Assembly: GCA_029237695.1 (NCBI GenBank)
Contig: JAQRGA010000101.1
Coordinates: forward strand, 1 to 64,000
Length of the DNA: 64,000 bases
Reading direction: 5' to 3'
Source of the DNA: Conchocele bisecta
Taxonomy: Eukaryota; Mollusca; Bivalvia; Lucinida; Thyasiridae
Position numbers and translations under genes: made by a program. Below the pieces are notes generated by a model. It was given only the letters and a program-made list of their open reading frames with translations. It searched no databases and was not told where the DNA came from. Positions 45,035 through 55,857 of the stretch are shown one piece after another. Numbering within the stretch: the stretch's first letter is position 1; every line of letters begins with the position of its first letter.

Positions 45035-45224
45035 CATTATTTATGTCTTCTCTTCCAATTACTTTAATATTTTGTTTTAAATCAAGCAGCTTGTTTGGCT
45101 GAGCCTCAGCTGTACTACACGTCAGACTCAGACCATCAAATTACCTTCTTGCGTGTTGGCATTGCCAATAGTTGTGAGAAGTGCTGATATTCCTGGCACA
45201 GTTAATGCAGGCCGTTGTGTAACA
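45035..45224. mobile_element. Family J, left end lost
   Basis: AAATCAAGCAGCTTGTTTGG, GAGCCTCAGCTGTACTACAC and GTTAATGCAGGCCGTTGTG. Confidence 0.65.
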
Positions 45225-45234
45225 ATAATACGAC

Positions 45235-45655
45235 ATGGCATCGTCAAACGAAGCTTATCCCCTTGCTGACAGCCTTGATAATAATACCAAAAGAAAACCC
45301 CAAAAAACACAACTCCTCAGTGACCATGACCTTGGACGGTCGAACGTGGGTCGTACTGCCATCCTTGATAACAAAACAGAAGAAAAATAAAGTTTAACAG
45401 CTTTGCCTTACACATTTGCCTTACAAATAAGGTGAACACAAGTCCTCAGTGACCTTGACCTTGGGCGATAATCGGACGTGGGTCGTATGCAAAACAAAAC
45501 ACCATTCATAGACTCACATTGTGGCCAAAATTATCAAAATCGATGAAGCTATTAATAAGTTATTGAACAATGTAAGGTGTTACGAACGCACGCACGTACG
45601 TATATGACTAACACTGTGGGTTACACATTTTGCCTATCGGCGAGGGGATGATAAC
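45235..45655 (+). mobile_element. Family I repeat, fullest copy
   Basis: CTTATCCCCTTGCTGACAGC, GTGACCTTGACCTTGGGCGA (two related copies at 45320 and 45450), TTGTGGCCAAAATTATCAAA, GCACGCACGTACGTATATGA and CCTATCGGCGAGGGGATGAT. No terminal repeat was resolved. Confidence 0.65.
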
Positions 45656-45720
45656 CGGACGTTCTCTAAACTGCGAGCAGTGTAGTCCCAAGTTTGATTT
45701 GGAGCTACACTGGTTGTAAA
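45656..45720. mobile_element. Family E core fragment
   Basis: GCGAGCAGTGTAGTCCCAAG and GAGCTACACTGGTTG. Confidence 0.45.
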
Positions 45721-45825
45721 ACTTAATATAATGGTCCGCTATACAATGTGGTATCCAATTAGAGATGTCTGAACTGCTTCGTCAGAATGCTTATTCTATC
45801 AGATACAAAGCGATTCAAATGGGTG

Positions 45826-46571
45826 GCAGCGACTGGAGAAATGGGACGTATGTGATTTTCGACTAGTGTAGATCCAGATGAGACTGTGCATCAGCCCAGT
45901 CTGATCAGGATCTACACTATTTGCCGTTTCATCAATGCAACACATACCAAGCTTGCAACAAGCAGTATAGATAATTTATCAGGCTACATGAGTGTGATAT
46001 CTGATCAACAACTACACTGTACACAAATATACGGAGCCCCGCAGGGCACGTATACTGCTTTTTTTGTATTAATTCGTTATTACGAATAACAATTCGTTCC
46101 CTCAATTTAACAATTCGTTCGGACGAATTAACTATTCGTTCCCACGAATTAACAATTCGTTCCCTCAATTTAAAATTCGTTCTGACGAATTAACTATTCG
46201 TTCCCACGAATTAACAATTCGTTAGCTCAATTTAACAATTCGTTCCCACGAACTAACAATTCGTGCCCACGGGAACGAATTGTTAATTCGTGGAAATGAA
46301 TTGTTATATATCGTGGAAACTCTTTGTTAATACGAGGGAACGATTTGTTAGAGTGAGGGAACGAATTGTCATTTCGTGGGAACGAATTGTTAATTCGAGG
46401 GAACGAATTGTTATATCGTGGGAACGAATCGTTAATTCGAGGGAACGAATTGATAATTTGAGGGAACGAATTGTTATTTCGTAGGAACGAAATCATTAAA
46501 AAAAATCCATGTCCCCTGCGGGGCTCCGTACAAATCGTATAAGCCCCATTTCTCCAGTAACAGCCACATAT
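45826..46571. mobile_element. Family E foldback interrupted by family D
   Basis: GCAGCGACTGGAGAAATGGG to CAACAACTACACTGTACACA, then the D insertion, then CGTATAAGCCCCATTTCTCC and AGTAACAGCCACA. Removing D restores a continuous E element. Confidence 0.82.
46029..46529. mobile_element. Family D element, complete, nested in E
   Basis: Ends ACGGAGCCCCGCAGGGCACG and CATGTCCCCTGCGGGGCTCC are inverted, flanked by a direct ACAAAT (46023-46028 and 46530-46535). Inside, 21-bp units of AACAATTCGTTCCC in one orientation fill the left half and the complementary GGGAACGAATTGTTA units fill the right half, so it can form a very long hairpin. Spurious repetitive frames run through both halves. Confidence 0.88.
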
Positions 46572-46724
46572 TTGATGTGTGGGTTTCATAATGTGTACAG
46601 ACTAATAGAAATAAGTATTCATCAATGATGAACTGTCTGAAAATTATAACGGATGACGTCATAGCTGTTTAATTGGCTTCCGCAATGTAGGTACAAGGAA
46701 TAGTTACATGTATCACTACACCCA

Positions 46725-46979
46725 AATCCCCTCGCTGACAGCATTGGTAATAATACAACAAGAAACAGACTTTAATATTTTGTCTTTGCCTCAGTGACCT
46801 TGAACTTGGGCAGTCGACGTTGGTCGTATGAGAAACAAAGCACCATCTCTAGATACACAGTGTGGCCAAATATTATCAAAATCTTTGAAGCGGTTCATGA
46901 GTTATTGAAAAATTACTATTAATACTAATTACTAATTACTAATGTACGCACGTATGTACGTACGTACATGGACTAACGC
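46725..46979 (+). mobile_element. Family I repeat
   Basis: AAATCCCCTCGCTGACAGCA, CAGTGACCTTGAACTTGGGC, AAAATCTTTGAAGCGGTTCA, ACGTATGTACGTACGTACAT. It runs directly into the A+B element at 46981. Confidence 0.6.
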
Positions 46980-46980
46980 A

Positions 46981-47290
46981 TTTATCCCGTCAACACCCCG
47001 TGCGTATGTGCCGTGAAAACACTGTGCCGTGAAACATTTTTGATATCCTTGTCAATACGACCTAATAACTGCTTATGAATATGTGCAGTGGCTGTGGTTA
47101 TTTTTTTGGCATTTTGAAGCTATTTGTAGATGTTGACGGGATAAATAGAATAGTAGGTTAGTGCCGTGAATGGGAAAACTATCTGGCGCGGCTCGGAAAC
47201 GGGATGTGCTCGGCAGAGCCTCGCCCATCCCGTTTCCTAAGCCTTGCCAGATAGTTGTCCCATTCACGGCACTAACCTACTATTCACTAT
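46981..47290 (-). mobile_element. A+B double-palindrome MITE, complete
   Basis: B at 46981-47144 (TTTATCCCGTCAACACCCC to GTTGACGGGATAAA), then A at 47145-47290 (TAGAATAGTAGGTTAGTGCC to CACTAACCTACTATTC). B precedes A, the mirror arrangement of the 17.0 and 37.3 kb copies. Confidence 0.88.
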
Positions 47291-47475
47291 ATCACACTTG
47301 CCTGCCTATCGCGAGAATATAATGAAAGACAATCGTTTAATAAATTCGATCACTCTTGTAAAATGCGATATATGTAGATATACAAATAGTTTTAACCTAT
47401 TTCTCCTTAGCCGGAACCAAAACGGTATGCAATTCCGTACACTGGACAAAAATAAACGATTCGTCACCAATATCC

Positions 47476-47879
47476 TGCGGAGACCCGCAGCGGACATAGA
47501 TTTTGTTTTATTAATTCGTTCCTACGAAATAAAAAATCGTTTCCTCAATTTAACAATTCGTTCCCTCGAATTAACAAGTCGTTCCCACGATATAACAATT
47601 CGTTCCCTCGAATTTACAATTCGTTCCCGCGAAATGACAAGTCGTTCCCTCAAATTCACAATTCGTTCCCACGGTATAGCAATTCGTTCCCACGAATTAA
47701 AAGGGAACGACTTGTTATTTCGTGGGAACGAATTGTTAAATTGAGGGGAACGAATTGTTCATTCGTGGGAACGAATTGTTACTTCGTGGGAACAAATTGG
47801 TAAATTGAGGGAACGAATTGTTATTTCATGGGAACGAATTAATAACAAAAATAATTCTACGTCCCCTGTGGGGCTCCGT
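47476..47879. mobile_element. Family D element
   Basis: TGCGGAGACCCGCAGCGGAC at the left and ACGTCCCCTGTGGGGCTCCG at the right. Left-half units AACAATTCGTTCCCTCGAAT; right-half units GGGAACGAATTGTTA. About 404 bp. Confidence 0.82.
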
Positions 47880-47892
47880 AATTATCACTATA

Positions 47893-48210
47893 AATATATT
47901 GTATAATTCCTCTCGCCGATATGCAAGATAGGATATAGCATTGGTCCATACGTTTGTACACACGTACGTGCGTTCGTGCGTTAGCAACACCTTTCATTTT
48001 TCAAAAACTTATGAACCTCTTCACTGATTTTGATAATATTTGGCCACAATGTGTGCATAGGAATGGCGCTTTGCTTTGAATATGACCCACGTGCGACTGC
48101 CCAAGGTCAAGGTCACTGAGGATGTATGTTCAGCTTGTTTGTAAGGCAAACATGTTAAACATATGTTTGTATCAAGGCTGCCAACGAGGGGATTATCTTA
48201 GTGATAACTA
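47893..48210 (-). mobile_element. Family I repeat, reverse
   Basis: CCTCTCGCCGATATGCAAGA, CACGTACGTGCGTTCGTGCG, TTGATAATATTTGGCCACAA, CCAAGGTCAAGGTCACTGAG and AGGCTGCCAACGAGGGGATT. Confidence 0.68.
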
Positions 48211-48485
48211 TGCCCTTGTTTTATCAATTGACTATGTCTAGAAAGAAACACCATCATGAGGGTTGTTTCACGTAATATCCGTCAATACAGGTTCATTTCA
48301 CTTTGTGAAAACAAAACGCGACCAAACATATATTAGTTTCTTTTGAGAAACCATTATGGAATCAAAATTTCATTATGCGACTCTATTTGTTTTACACACG
48401 CTGAAAACTAATTCTGCTGGTTGTATCTACATGTAAGCTGCAAATAAAACGGGACAATTGCGAAAGAAATCTGACTAGATACATT

Positions 48486-48830
48486 GCCCCCCGCACTAAT
48501 CTTGCCAATCTGTTTCAATTGTTTTATTTCAAATTGCTTGAATATTTTGGCTGCAATCAAGCAGATTGTTGACTGAGCCTGAGCTGTGCTACAGCTCAGG
48601 CTCACACAGCCAAGTTGATTGATTGCCATTGCCAAAGTATGGTCAAATTTTGAATACATGTATGAAATTGAAATGTCAACTCGCAATCAAGCAATGTGTT
48701 TGTCCGAAGCTGAGCTGCAGCGCACTCAGCTCAGGCTCAGTCCAACCAATATGCCTTGATTCAACCAAAACTTTCAAGTATTTTGAAATAAAGAAATGAC
48801 AAATATTGGCAGTATGAGCGTATGTGGTAC
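48486..48830. mobile_element. Two family J copies fused
   Basis: CCGCACTAATCTTGCCAATC, core 1 GAGCCTGAGCTGTGCTACAG (48575), core 2 GAAGCTGAGCTGCAGCGCAC (48706), then TATTTTGAAATAAAGAAATG. Two hairpin cores lie within one set of outer ends. Confidence 0.65.
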
Positions 48831-48880
48831 TGCAGTGACACATTAACAACATGATTAAACTGCATGTAGTGTTCTTACAC

Positions 48881-49270
48881 TGTGAACTGTTGATGTAGCA
48901 GAAATATGGATTCACTGTGAACGACCATTTGATGTCGCAGAAATATGAATTCACTGTGAACGACCATTTGATGTAGCAAAAATATGAATTCACTGTGAAC
49001 GACCATTTGATGTAGCAGAACTATGAATTCACTGTGAACGCCCATTTATATGTAGCAGAAATATGATTCACTGTGAACGACCATTTGATGTAGCATAACT
49101 ATGAATTCACTGTGAACGGCAATTTTATGTAGCAGAAATATGAATTCACTGTGAACGACCATTTAATGTAGCAGAAATATGAATTCACTGTGAACGCCCA
49201 TTTGATGTAGCAGAAATATGAATTCACTGTGAACGACCATTTGATGTAGCAGAACTATGAATTCACTGAT
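48881..49270 (+). repeat. Minisatellite, about 10 x 39 bp
   Basis: Unit GAATTCACTGTGAACGACCA plus TTTGATGTAGCAGAAATAT. Each unit contains an EcoRI word. One-base indels break the phase in places, so the translated Tyr/Cys/Phe repeats are not coding. Confidence 0.93.
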
Positions 49271-49317
49271 ATATTGAACTGCTGAATATGTCATCCTGAA
49301 AACCAAGTGGATGGCGA

Positions 49318-49530
49318 CATACACTACCGGCTGCGTTAATCTTGGCTAGATCATCAACGTTTCTGAACATCTATTGACCATGTCAACTTGCAATCAAGCA
49401 ATTTGATTGTCTGAGCCTGAGCTGTAGCACAGCTCATGCTCCGACAATCAACCTGCTGGATTTCAAGTATTTTAAAGTAAGGAAATTGACAATTATTGGC
49501 AAGATTGGCGCGGAGGCGGTATGTATTTAT
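49318..49530. mobile_element. Family J MITE
   Basis: ACACTACCGGCTGCGTTAAT, core GAGCCTGAGCTGTAGCACAG, TTGGCAAGATTGGCGCGGAG and GCGGTATGT. Both ends present. Confidence 0.73.
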
Positions 49531-49944
49531 GTTAATTCAAAGTATTGTCAAACACAATACATAAAACAAACGATATTAAACGACGATATGAGTCACCGAT
49601 ATAATACACGAATTCACTAACGACAAGCCCTATTTATCCAGTCACAGCCATATATATAAGATACATGTAGCCAGTCATGAGTACATAACTCTAATTGCAT
49701 TTCATTATACTGCATTACATAAGAGTTCTGACGGAGTGGTATTACCAAACGTTCGTTTGAAGCGTTATTTGTTTACTTTCTGCTTCGTGGGGGGGGAGGG
49801 TGGACCTAAGCATTTTTGCTTAATACACACGTTATTATGTAAGTTTATGGTAAAGGTAATATTTTGTGTCATATTGTAGAATTGTCTCTCAATAACAATA
49901 TAGTGAAGTATGAACGTCAACGCCCTGCATGTTTTTACATATGT

Positions 49945-50045
49945 TAGTGTGCGAAGTGTAAATGTTATTATGCACAGTTTTACTGTGTAGCGTGGTGTAG
50001 TATAGTGCAATCTGTTGCATATAAAGCAAACAAACGTACAGCCCA
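49945..50045. repeat. Dispersed repeat Q
   Basis: GTGCGAAGTGTAAATGTTAT, GCACAGTTTTAC and CTGTTGCATATAAAGC recur at 60.16-60.24 kb. Both copies lie beside E elements. Confidence 0.5.
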
Positions 50046-50059
50046 GCATGTAGCCTGAT

Positions 50060-50460
50060 AATGATCTATGGCGAACAGTGCAGATCCTGATCAGACTGTG
50101 CGGATGCACAGGCTGATCTGGATCTACACTGGTCGCAAAGACCACAAGACCATTTATCCAGTCACAGCCATATATATGATTGCATGGTACTGTTACATGT
50201 ATACGAATGGCGGGTGCTACATTGATGGAATGACAAACGATGCAGATCCTGATCAAATATCACACTCATATATATGCACATGTATAGTAGTCTGATAACC
50301 ATCTAAATTGTTTGTTACAAGAATGGCGGATGTATCATTGAAGGAGTGGCGAACCATGTAGATCCTGATGCGGATGCACAGTCTGATCTGGATCTACACT
50401 GGTGACAAACCTCATAAGCTTCATTTCTTCAATCAGTGACATCCGTATGGTCAGTCGCGA
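50060..50460. mobile_element. Three family E fragments in a row
   Basis: CAGTGCAGATCCTGATCAGA with GCTGATCTGGATCTACACTG (50085-50135), GATGCAGATCCTGATCAAAT (50240) and ATGTAGATCCTGATGCGGAT with TCTGATCTGGATCTACACTG (50355-50402). A CATTGA(T/A)GGA(A/G)TG linker repeats between them. Confidence 0.65.
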
Positions 50461-50574
50461 TGACAAGGAGATCATTGTGTCTTTGACCAGTGTATCTCCT
50501 GCTAACGGATTCGTTCAGCCTGATTCTATGGAACGCCAAATCTACATAAACTAAAATAAGTATTTATAGCTGTA

Positions 50575-50885
50575 AATATTTAGAGCCAGCATTAAATATT
50601 TAGAGCCAGCATTAAATATATAGAGCATTAAATATATAGATATATCATTAACTATTTAGAGCTAGCACTACATATTTGAGTTTATGTGATGTGGTGTTCC
50701 TGGACCGTCGAATCTACATACACTCAAAATAAGTATTGCTAGCTGTAATAATTATAGCTAGCATTAACTATTTGGAGCTACATGTAGCTCCAAATGATTT
50801 AGAGAGCTCTTCAAATGATTTGGAGATGACGCTAAATATTTAATGCTAGCTCTAAATATTTAGACCTAGCATTACTTATTTGGGT
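50575..50885. repeat. AT-rich repeat, AAATATTTAGAGC units
   Basis: AAATATTTAGAGCCAGCATT and variants recur in direct and inverted sense, with a hairpin TTTGGAGCTACATGTAGCTC at about 50771. AAGTATT(T/G)(A/C)TAGCTGTAA recurs at 50557 and 50730. Confidence 0.7.
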
Positions 50886-50999
50886 TGTATGCATAGTTGG
50901 CGTTTCATATGATTCACAAGTCAGTATTTCGTTTGGGGGGAATATTTTCAAGTTCAGCAGCGGATAATGTATGTTAGATTGTGTAACACACACAGTCTG

Positions 51000-51030
51000 A
51001 TCTGGGACTACACTGATCGGAAACGCTATA
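51000..51030. mobile_element. Family E core fragment
   Basis: AGTCTGATCTGGGACTACAC only. Confidence 0.35.
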
Positions 51031-51065
51031 AGCCCACGTTTTGTTACAGAGAGTAACACTGGTCA

Positions 51066-51130
51066 TAAATTCATATTTTGAAATAAAGAAATTGCAAATA
51101 TCGGCAAGATTAATGTATGCGTTAAGTGTA
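51066..51130. mobile_element. Family J right-end fragment
   Basis: TATTTTGAAATAAAGAAATT and CGGCAAGATTAATG, GCGTTAAGTGTAG, leading directly into the 86-bp array. Confidence 0.45.
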
Positions 51131-51883
51131 GTTGTATGAATATCCAGCACATTAGTACACCTGCTAAGTAATTTAGGTTAATATATAGCCCCATATATAG
51201 AGAATAGTAGGTTAGTGTAGTGTATGATATCCAGCACATTGTACACCTGCTTAATGTATTAAGGTAATATACAAGCCCCATATAATAGAGAATAGTAGGT
51301 TTGATAGTAGTATGATACCCAGCACATTGTAACCTGCTTAATGTATTAGGTAATATACAGCCCCATATATAGAGAATAGTAGGTTATGTTAGTGTATGAT
51401 ACCAGCACATTTGTACACCTGCTTAAGGTATTAGGTAATATTATAGCCCCATATATAGAGAATAGTAGGTTAGTGTAGTGTATGATACCACACATTGTAC
51501 AACCTGCTTAATGTATTAGGTAATATATAGCTACCATATAGAGTAATAGTTAGGTTAGTGTTAGTGTATGATATCCAGCACATTGTACACCTGCTTAATG
51601 TTATTAGGAATAATATAGCACCATATATAGAGAATAGTAGGTTAGTGTAGTGTATGATATCCAGTAACATTTCACACCTGCTTAATGTATAGGTAATATA
51701 CAGCCCCCATATATAGAGAATAGTAGGTTAGTGTAGTGTATGATACCAGCACATTGTACACCTGCTTAAGGTATTAGGTAATATTATAAGCACCATATAT
51801 AGAGAATAGTAGGTTAGATGTATGTAATGATATCCAGCACTATTGTACACCTGCTTAAGGTATTAGGTAATATATATTGCCCC
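51108..51883 (+). repeat. Tandem array, 8 full x about 86 bp, A-terminus unit
   Basis: Units start (ATATATAGAGAATAGTAGG) at 51193, 51279, 51365, 51451, 51535, 51623, 51709 and 51794, with a partial unit before. Each contains GTGTATGATATCCAGCACAT and GTACACCTGCTTAATGTATT. The first 22 bp or so of each unit is the beginning of family A, and the array ends where an intact A element begins at 51884. Unit differences are mostly one-base insertions or deletions. Confidence 0.93.
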
Positions 51884-52162
51884 ATATATAGAGAATAGAG
51901 GTTAGTGCCTTGAATGGGAAAACATATATGGCTAGGCTCAGGAAACGGGATGGGCGAGGCTCTGCCGAGCACATCCCGTTTCCGTGCCGCGCCAGATATT
52001 TTTTCCCATTCACTTCACTAACATACTATTCTATTTATCCCGTTAACACCTACAAATGGCTGTAAACTGCAAAACGCAGTGATTGGGTTGTATTGACAGG
52101 ATATCAACATGTCTCACGGCTCCGTGTTTCACGGCACATACACACTTTGTTGACAGGATAAA
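51884..52162 (+). mobile_element. A+B element at the array end
   Basis: TATATAGAGAATAGAGGTTA, full A palindrome, TTTATCCCGTTAACACC, shortened B, GTTGACAGGATAAA. Slightly more diverged than the other copies. Confidence 0.83.
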
Positions 52163-52845
52163 CTTGACTTCAATGATAATTACTTCATAACAGCGAGTTG
52201 ATATATGAATATAACAAATGTGAATATTGTCTTGTTACTGTAAACTATATGGAGCATTGAGTTGCCATCTCCGCCATCTTTGTATGTACAAGCCAACGTA
52301 CAGTTTCACCACTTCGTGCGTTGACACATACAGCAAATAATATGACAGTAAACCGAATACAATTTGATGTAATACATAATAGACAGATGTGACCACGGCA
52401 AGCTATAAATATTATGCCAGCAAACTATACAAAATATCAAATATCTGAGCATTTGTCCCATCAATCTCAAAATAAATTTCAACGTGTAAACTTTCCAATC
52501 TGATGAAGCTATTTATAATGGTGCTTCGTGTTACAAACACAGGTACAGTCATGTCCAGAAAACTCACATATATTACAGTTTGGTGTAATATAATTGATCG
52601 GAGTCCGTTCTCCTGGCTTTTCTACATGTGATTAGCTACAATATATCATATGTTCTACTTCACATTTTGAGTTCCTTGTCAAACGGCAGAACAAGTGAAA
52701 CTGGCTGATGGCTGGAACACATAAGATGGCCGACTTGGCCACTCTATGTGCCGTATAGGATACAGTAACGAGGCAGTGTTCACATATATGTTATACATAC
52801 ATTCCATCACATTTATGAAGCAATTATCTTTGAATGAAACGATGA
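52163..52845. other. No recognised feature
   Basis: AT-rich. GTTGCCATCTCCGCCATCTT (52262) and AAGATGGCCGACTTGGCC (52724) contain the same AAGATGG-type words as 2.74 and 6.94 kb. Confidence 0.3.
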
Positions 52846-52848
52846 TCT

Positions 52849-53071
52849 GGGGGCCGTTTCACTAAACTTCGTACGACTAAAATGTTCGTAAGTGCAAATT
52901 TAGGATCTTCTGGAAATTTCAATTGATACATTTTCATTTATTGAGCATAGGCTGCACGTAAATCCAATAGATGTTTACAATAAACCATTGTTAATGTGCA
53001 AATTTACAGACTATCATAGTTTTTGCACTTACGAACATTTTAGTCGTACGAAGTTTAGTGAAACGGCTCCC
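52849..53071. mobile_element. Family B2 foldback
   Basis: GGGGGCCGTTTCACTAAACT to AGTTTAGTGAAACGGCTCCC. The centre palindrome is half deleted. Confidence 0.82.
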
Positions 53072-53178
53072 ATGTATATACATGTACTGGTCTTTAACAA
53101 CTGTTTACCGTACGAAGTTTTTGTGAAAAGGACTTTTGGTACACCACCATCTACCGTGCTGGTCAAGTTGCATGGGTA

Positions 53179-53394
53179 TACAGTGGAACCCCACTAAACC
53201 GAACACCAAGATAATGTCTGTGATCTTATATTATATGGGTTTCTTTGTTATTTATCTCAGATGATGTATATTCATGATTGCAAAGCACCAACTACGTTTC
53301 AGAATGGTAAAATGCCAGATTTACAGTGGAACATCTCTAAACCGGACACACTGGGGGCCTCCCATGGTGTCCGGTTTAGAGAGGTTCTACTGTA
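53179..53394. mobile_element. Family K (pogo-like) MITE, complete with TA duplication
   Basis: CAGTGGAACCCCACTAAACC at the left; TCCGGTTTAGAGAGGTTCTA and CTG at the right; TA at 53179-53180 and 53393-53394. An internal second terminus (CAGTGGAACATCTCTAAACC at about 53325) makes the last 70 bp resemble the 73-bp element at 30.8 kb. Confidence 0.85.
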
Positions 53395-53644
53395 AAGACA
53401 AGCCAGCACATGGACTGGTCATGCATTAATTTAGCCAGGTGTTCTCATATTGCACGAATTGTTCCTTAAGTGTTTATAACGTCGGCGACAATGTCTGTTT
53501 GCACATATACATAACGGTGTCGTGGAGTGCGTGGTGGTAAAAGTTGTCTCATTGCATTTACAACACCACGTGTAGGTCCTGAGCCCAATGCACAGTTTGC
53601 ACAGTGCGTTAGTTAAAATATATGATAAACGTAATGTAGTACAC

Positions 53645-53890
53645 ACTCGCATGCGTTAATCTTGCACATAGTATCAACGTTTCTCAACACCTACTGGGCA
53701 ATGCGAACTCGTAATCAAGCACTTTCATTGCTACAGCTCAGGCTCAGTCAATCACGTTGCTTGATTGATGCACAGCTATTTCTCAGCCGTCAACGGTGCT
53801 TGATTGTTAGACAACTCGGGCTCAGCCAATCAAGTTGCTATTTCGAAATAAAGAAAGTAAAAAGATCGGCAAGATAGCCCAGGCGAATGA
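53645..53890. mobile_element. Family J, internally duplicated
   Basis: ACTCGCATGCGTTAATCTTG, two ATCA(C/A)GTTGCT hairpin arms (53750 and 53840) and TCGGCAAGATAGCCCAGGC. Confidence 0.6.
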
Positions 53891-53994
53891 GGATGTAATA
53901 AGGAATACACCTTCCCTGTGTGCATGTACATGTACGATGTAAGTATGTACTTGCCATTATCAATGATACATCCGCCATTTTTGGTTGTAATCGG

Positions 53995-54118
53995 AAGCAC
54001 GGGATGTGATTTGTGACCAGTGTAGATCCTGAGCAAATAGTACACTCTTGTATCGTGATCGTGAGCTATATTATTTGTTAGAGCACGCCGTGCTTCATTG
54101 GTGGAATGACGAACAGTG
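53995..54118. mobile_element. Family E fragment
   Basis: GTGACCAGTGTAGATCCTGA and TGGTGGAATGACGAACAGTG; truncated by the B2 element that follows. Confidence 0.5.
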
Positions 54119-54120
54119 CA

Positions 54121-54344
54121 GGGGGCCGTTGTACTTAACTTCACACGAGTAAAATGTTCGTAAGCGCAAACTTATGATAGTCTAGAAATTTCACATTAAC
54201 ACTGTTTGCTTGTAAACGATTATTGTATTTACTTTTATTGAGCATATACTCAATAAATGTAAATTCATCAATTGAAATGTCCAGACGATCCTAAATATTC
54301 ACTTACGAACATTTTAATCGTATGAAGTTTAGTGAAACGACCCT
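54121..54344. mobile_element. Family B2 foldback
   Basis: GGGGGCCGTTGTACTTAACT to AGTTTAGTGAAACGACCCT; shortened centre ATTGAGCATATACTCAATAA. Confidence 0.78.
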
Positions 54345-54514
54345 CAGATCTGCATACATACTGGTTGTAAAACGCATAAACATCATTTATCCCGTCACGA
54401 CACCATTGTACTATGAATTGCTCTATCACACATTGTACAATAAGTGTATATACAAATCCGTTGCTATGAATTGGCGCATAGTAAGCAAGCAAACAAGTAC
54501 AGTCGAATTTGTGC

Positions 54515-54672
54515 TAAAGACTACCTCCGAATAGCAATCACTTGGCTGTAAAGGCCACACTTTTGTGGCACAATTTACTATATAAATAACCCTGTGAATA
54601 AAGACCACCTGTGAACAATTGCGAGATTTCTCACTTGCCATGGCCGGTGTTTATTCACAGGTTTGAGTGTAC
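54515..54672. mobile_element. Pogo-like MITE, GTGAATAAAGACCACC type
   Basis: CTACCTCCGAATAGCAATCA, TGTAAAGGCCACAC, ACCCTGTGAATAAAGACCAC and TTATTCACAGGTTTGAGTG then TA. Shares words with 26.1 and 26.34-26.43 kb. Confidence 0.55.
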
Positions 54673-54974
54673 ATGTTGTATTATAGTGACAGGCGCATAT
54701 ACGTAGTCACATGTACAGTTCACCCTACATGCTAAGCCAATCACTGGTCAGCATTGTCCTCCACTTTATTTCATATATTGCAATGTTTAACCCCAATAAG
54801 TTACATATTACCAGATTTAATGATTAACTGGAAATGGAAAATCAATATTTGGATATGACATTGCATTTTAACTTGACTGAACTATAAGTATTTTATTGTT
54901 CGCCTATTTGATTTTTCAGGAACTAAATGCGACATCCGGCAGTCGGCACACCCTGTACTCCATATATAAATATG

Positions 54975-55018
54975 CAAGTACGTACGAACGCTCGCACAAA
55001 CGTACGCTCGCACGCACA
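54975..55018. repeat. ACGT/CGCA low-complexity tract
   Basis: GTACGTACGAACGCTCGCAC and AAACGTACGCTCGCACGCAC, like the tract in family I but without the rest of it. Confidence 0.6.
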
Positions 55019-55193
55019 GAGCTTTACAATTTTCGGAACAGTATTATCCATCTTAGACTATGTTGTTTACACTGTATACCATGCTCAGACTTCACGGATG
55101 TGCGAGTTGATATGTGGCGACACTGTTGGTCAGTAAGCCGGGTTTTGTCACAGAGAATACATATGGGAGACTGTGATTTAGCATTTGTTGGTA

Positions 55194-55292
55194 CAGTGGA
55201 ACCTCGCTAAACCGGTTTTAAAAATGAAAAACCCGCAAATTATGTCAGTTCAAAGTGTGACGCAGGATGTCCGGTTTAGAGAAGTTTCACTG
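55194..55292. mobile_element. Short family K element
   Basis: TA then CAGTGGAACCTCGCTAAACC, and GTCCGGTTTAGAGAAGTTTC, ACTG at the right. About 100 bp. Confidence 0.72.
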
Positions 55293-55485
55293 TGGTTCAG
55301 ATATATGAACAGTACCTGCTAATGTATTATGTTTTGCAATATCATTCACGGTTAATTACAGATAATTAGTCCACGAATCCGTGCAGTTGGATCAGGGCCT
55401 ACATTGTTCGCCATTGTTCTACCAGCGGAAAACATCATTTTACTCTCCATGGAATTTCTGTAAAATCACATGGCTCGTCTCGTAT

Positions 55486-55582
55486 GTATAAGTTAGATCA
55501 CGTTTGTCCGCGAGGAGATAATCCGCGAGCTTTAGCGAGTGGATTATCTCCTCGTACATGCGGACAAACGTGATGTAACTTA
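55486..55582. mobile_element. Family C foldback (in unit 1)
   Basis: TAAGTTAGATCACGTTTGTC, GAGGAGATAATCCGCGAGCT, TTAGCGAGTGGATTATCTCC and complement to ACGTGATGTAACTTA. Confidence 0.8.
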
Positions 55583-55618
55583 TTTATCACATCCTCATGC
55601 ACATACCTTGCACATCAG

Positions 55619-55857
55619 GGGCCCGTTTCACTAAACTTCTTACGACTAAAATGTTGTAAGTGCGAATTTAAGATCGTCTGTAAATTTCAATTTATGGATT
55701 TACATTTATTGAGCATAGGCTGCATATGCAGCCTATGCTCAATAAATGTACATCCAATAATTATTTACAAGAGAACAATGTTAATGTGAAATTTACAGAC
55801 TATCATAATTTTGCAGTTACGAACATTTTAGTCGTACGAAGTTTAGTGAAACGGTCC
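55619..55857. mobile_element. Family B2 foldback (in unit 1)
   Basis: GGGCCCGTTTCACTAAACTT to AGTTTAGTGAAACGGTCCC, with the perfect centre GAGCATAGGCTGCATATGCA and complement. Confidence 0.87.

Noticed and set aside
47244..47744. 166-codon plus-strand open frame
   Set aside because: It begins in the A palindrome and ends in family D, where a 21-bp period keeps the frame open by arithmetic.
49765..50256. 163-codon minus-strand open frame
   Set aside because: It reads through the family E fragments and repeat Q; Cys/His/Thr-rich composition is that of the repeat.
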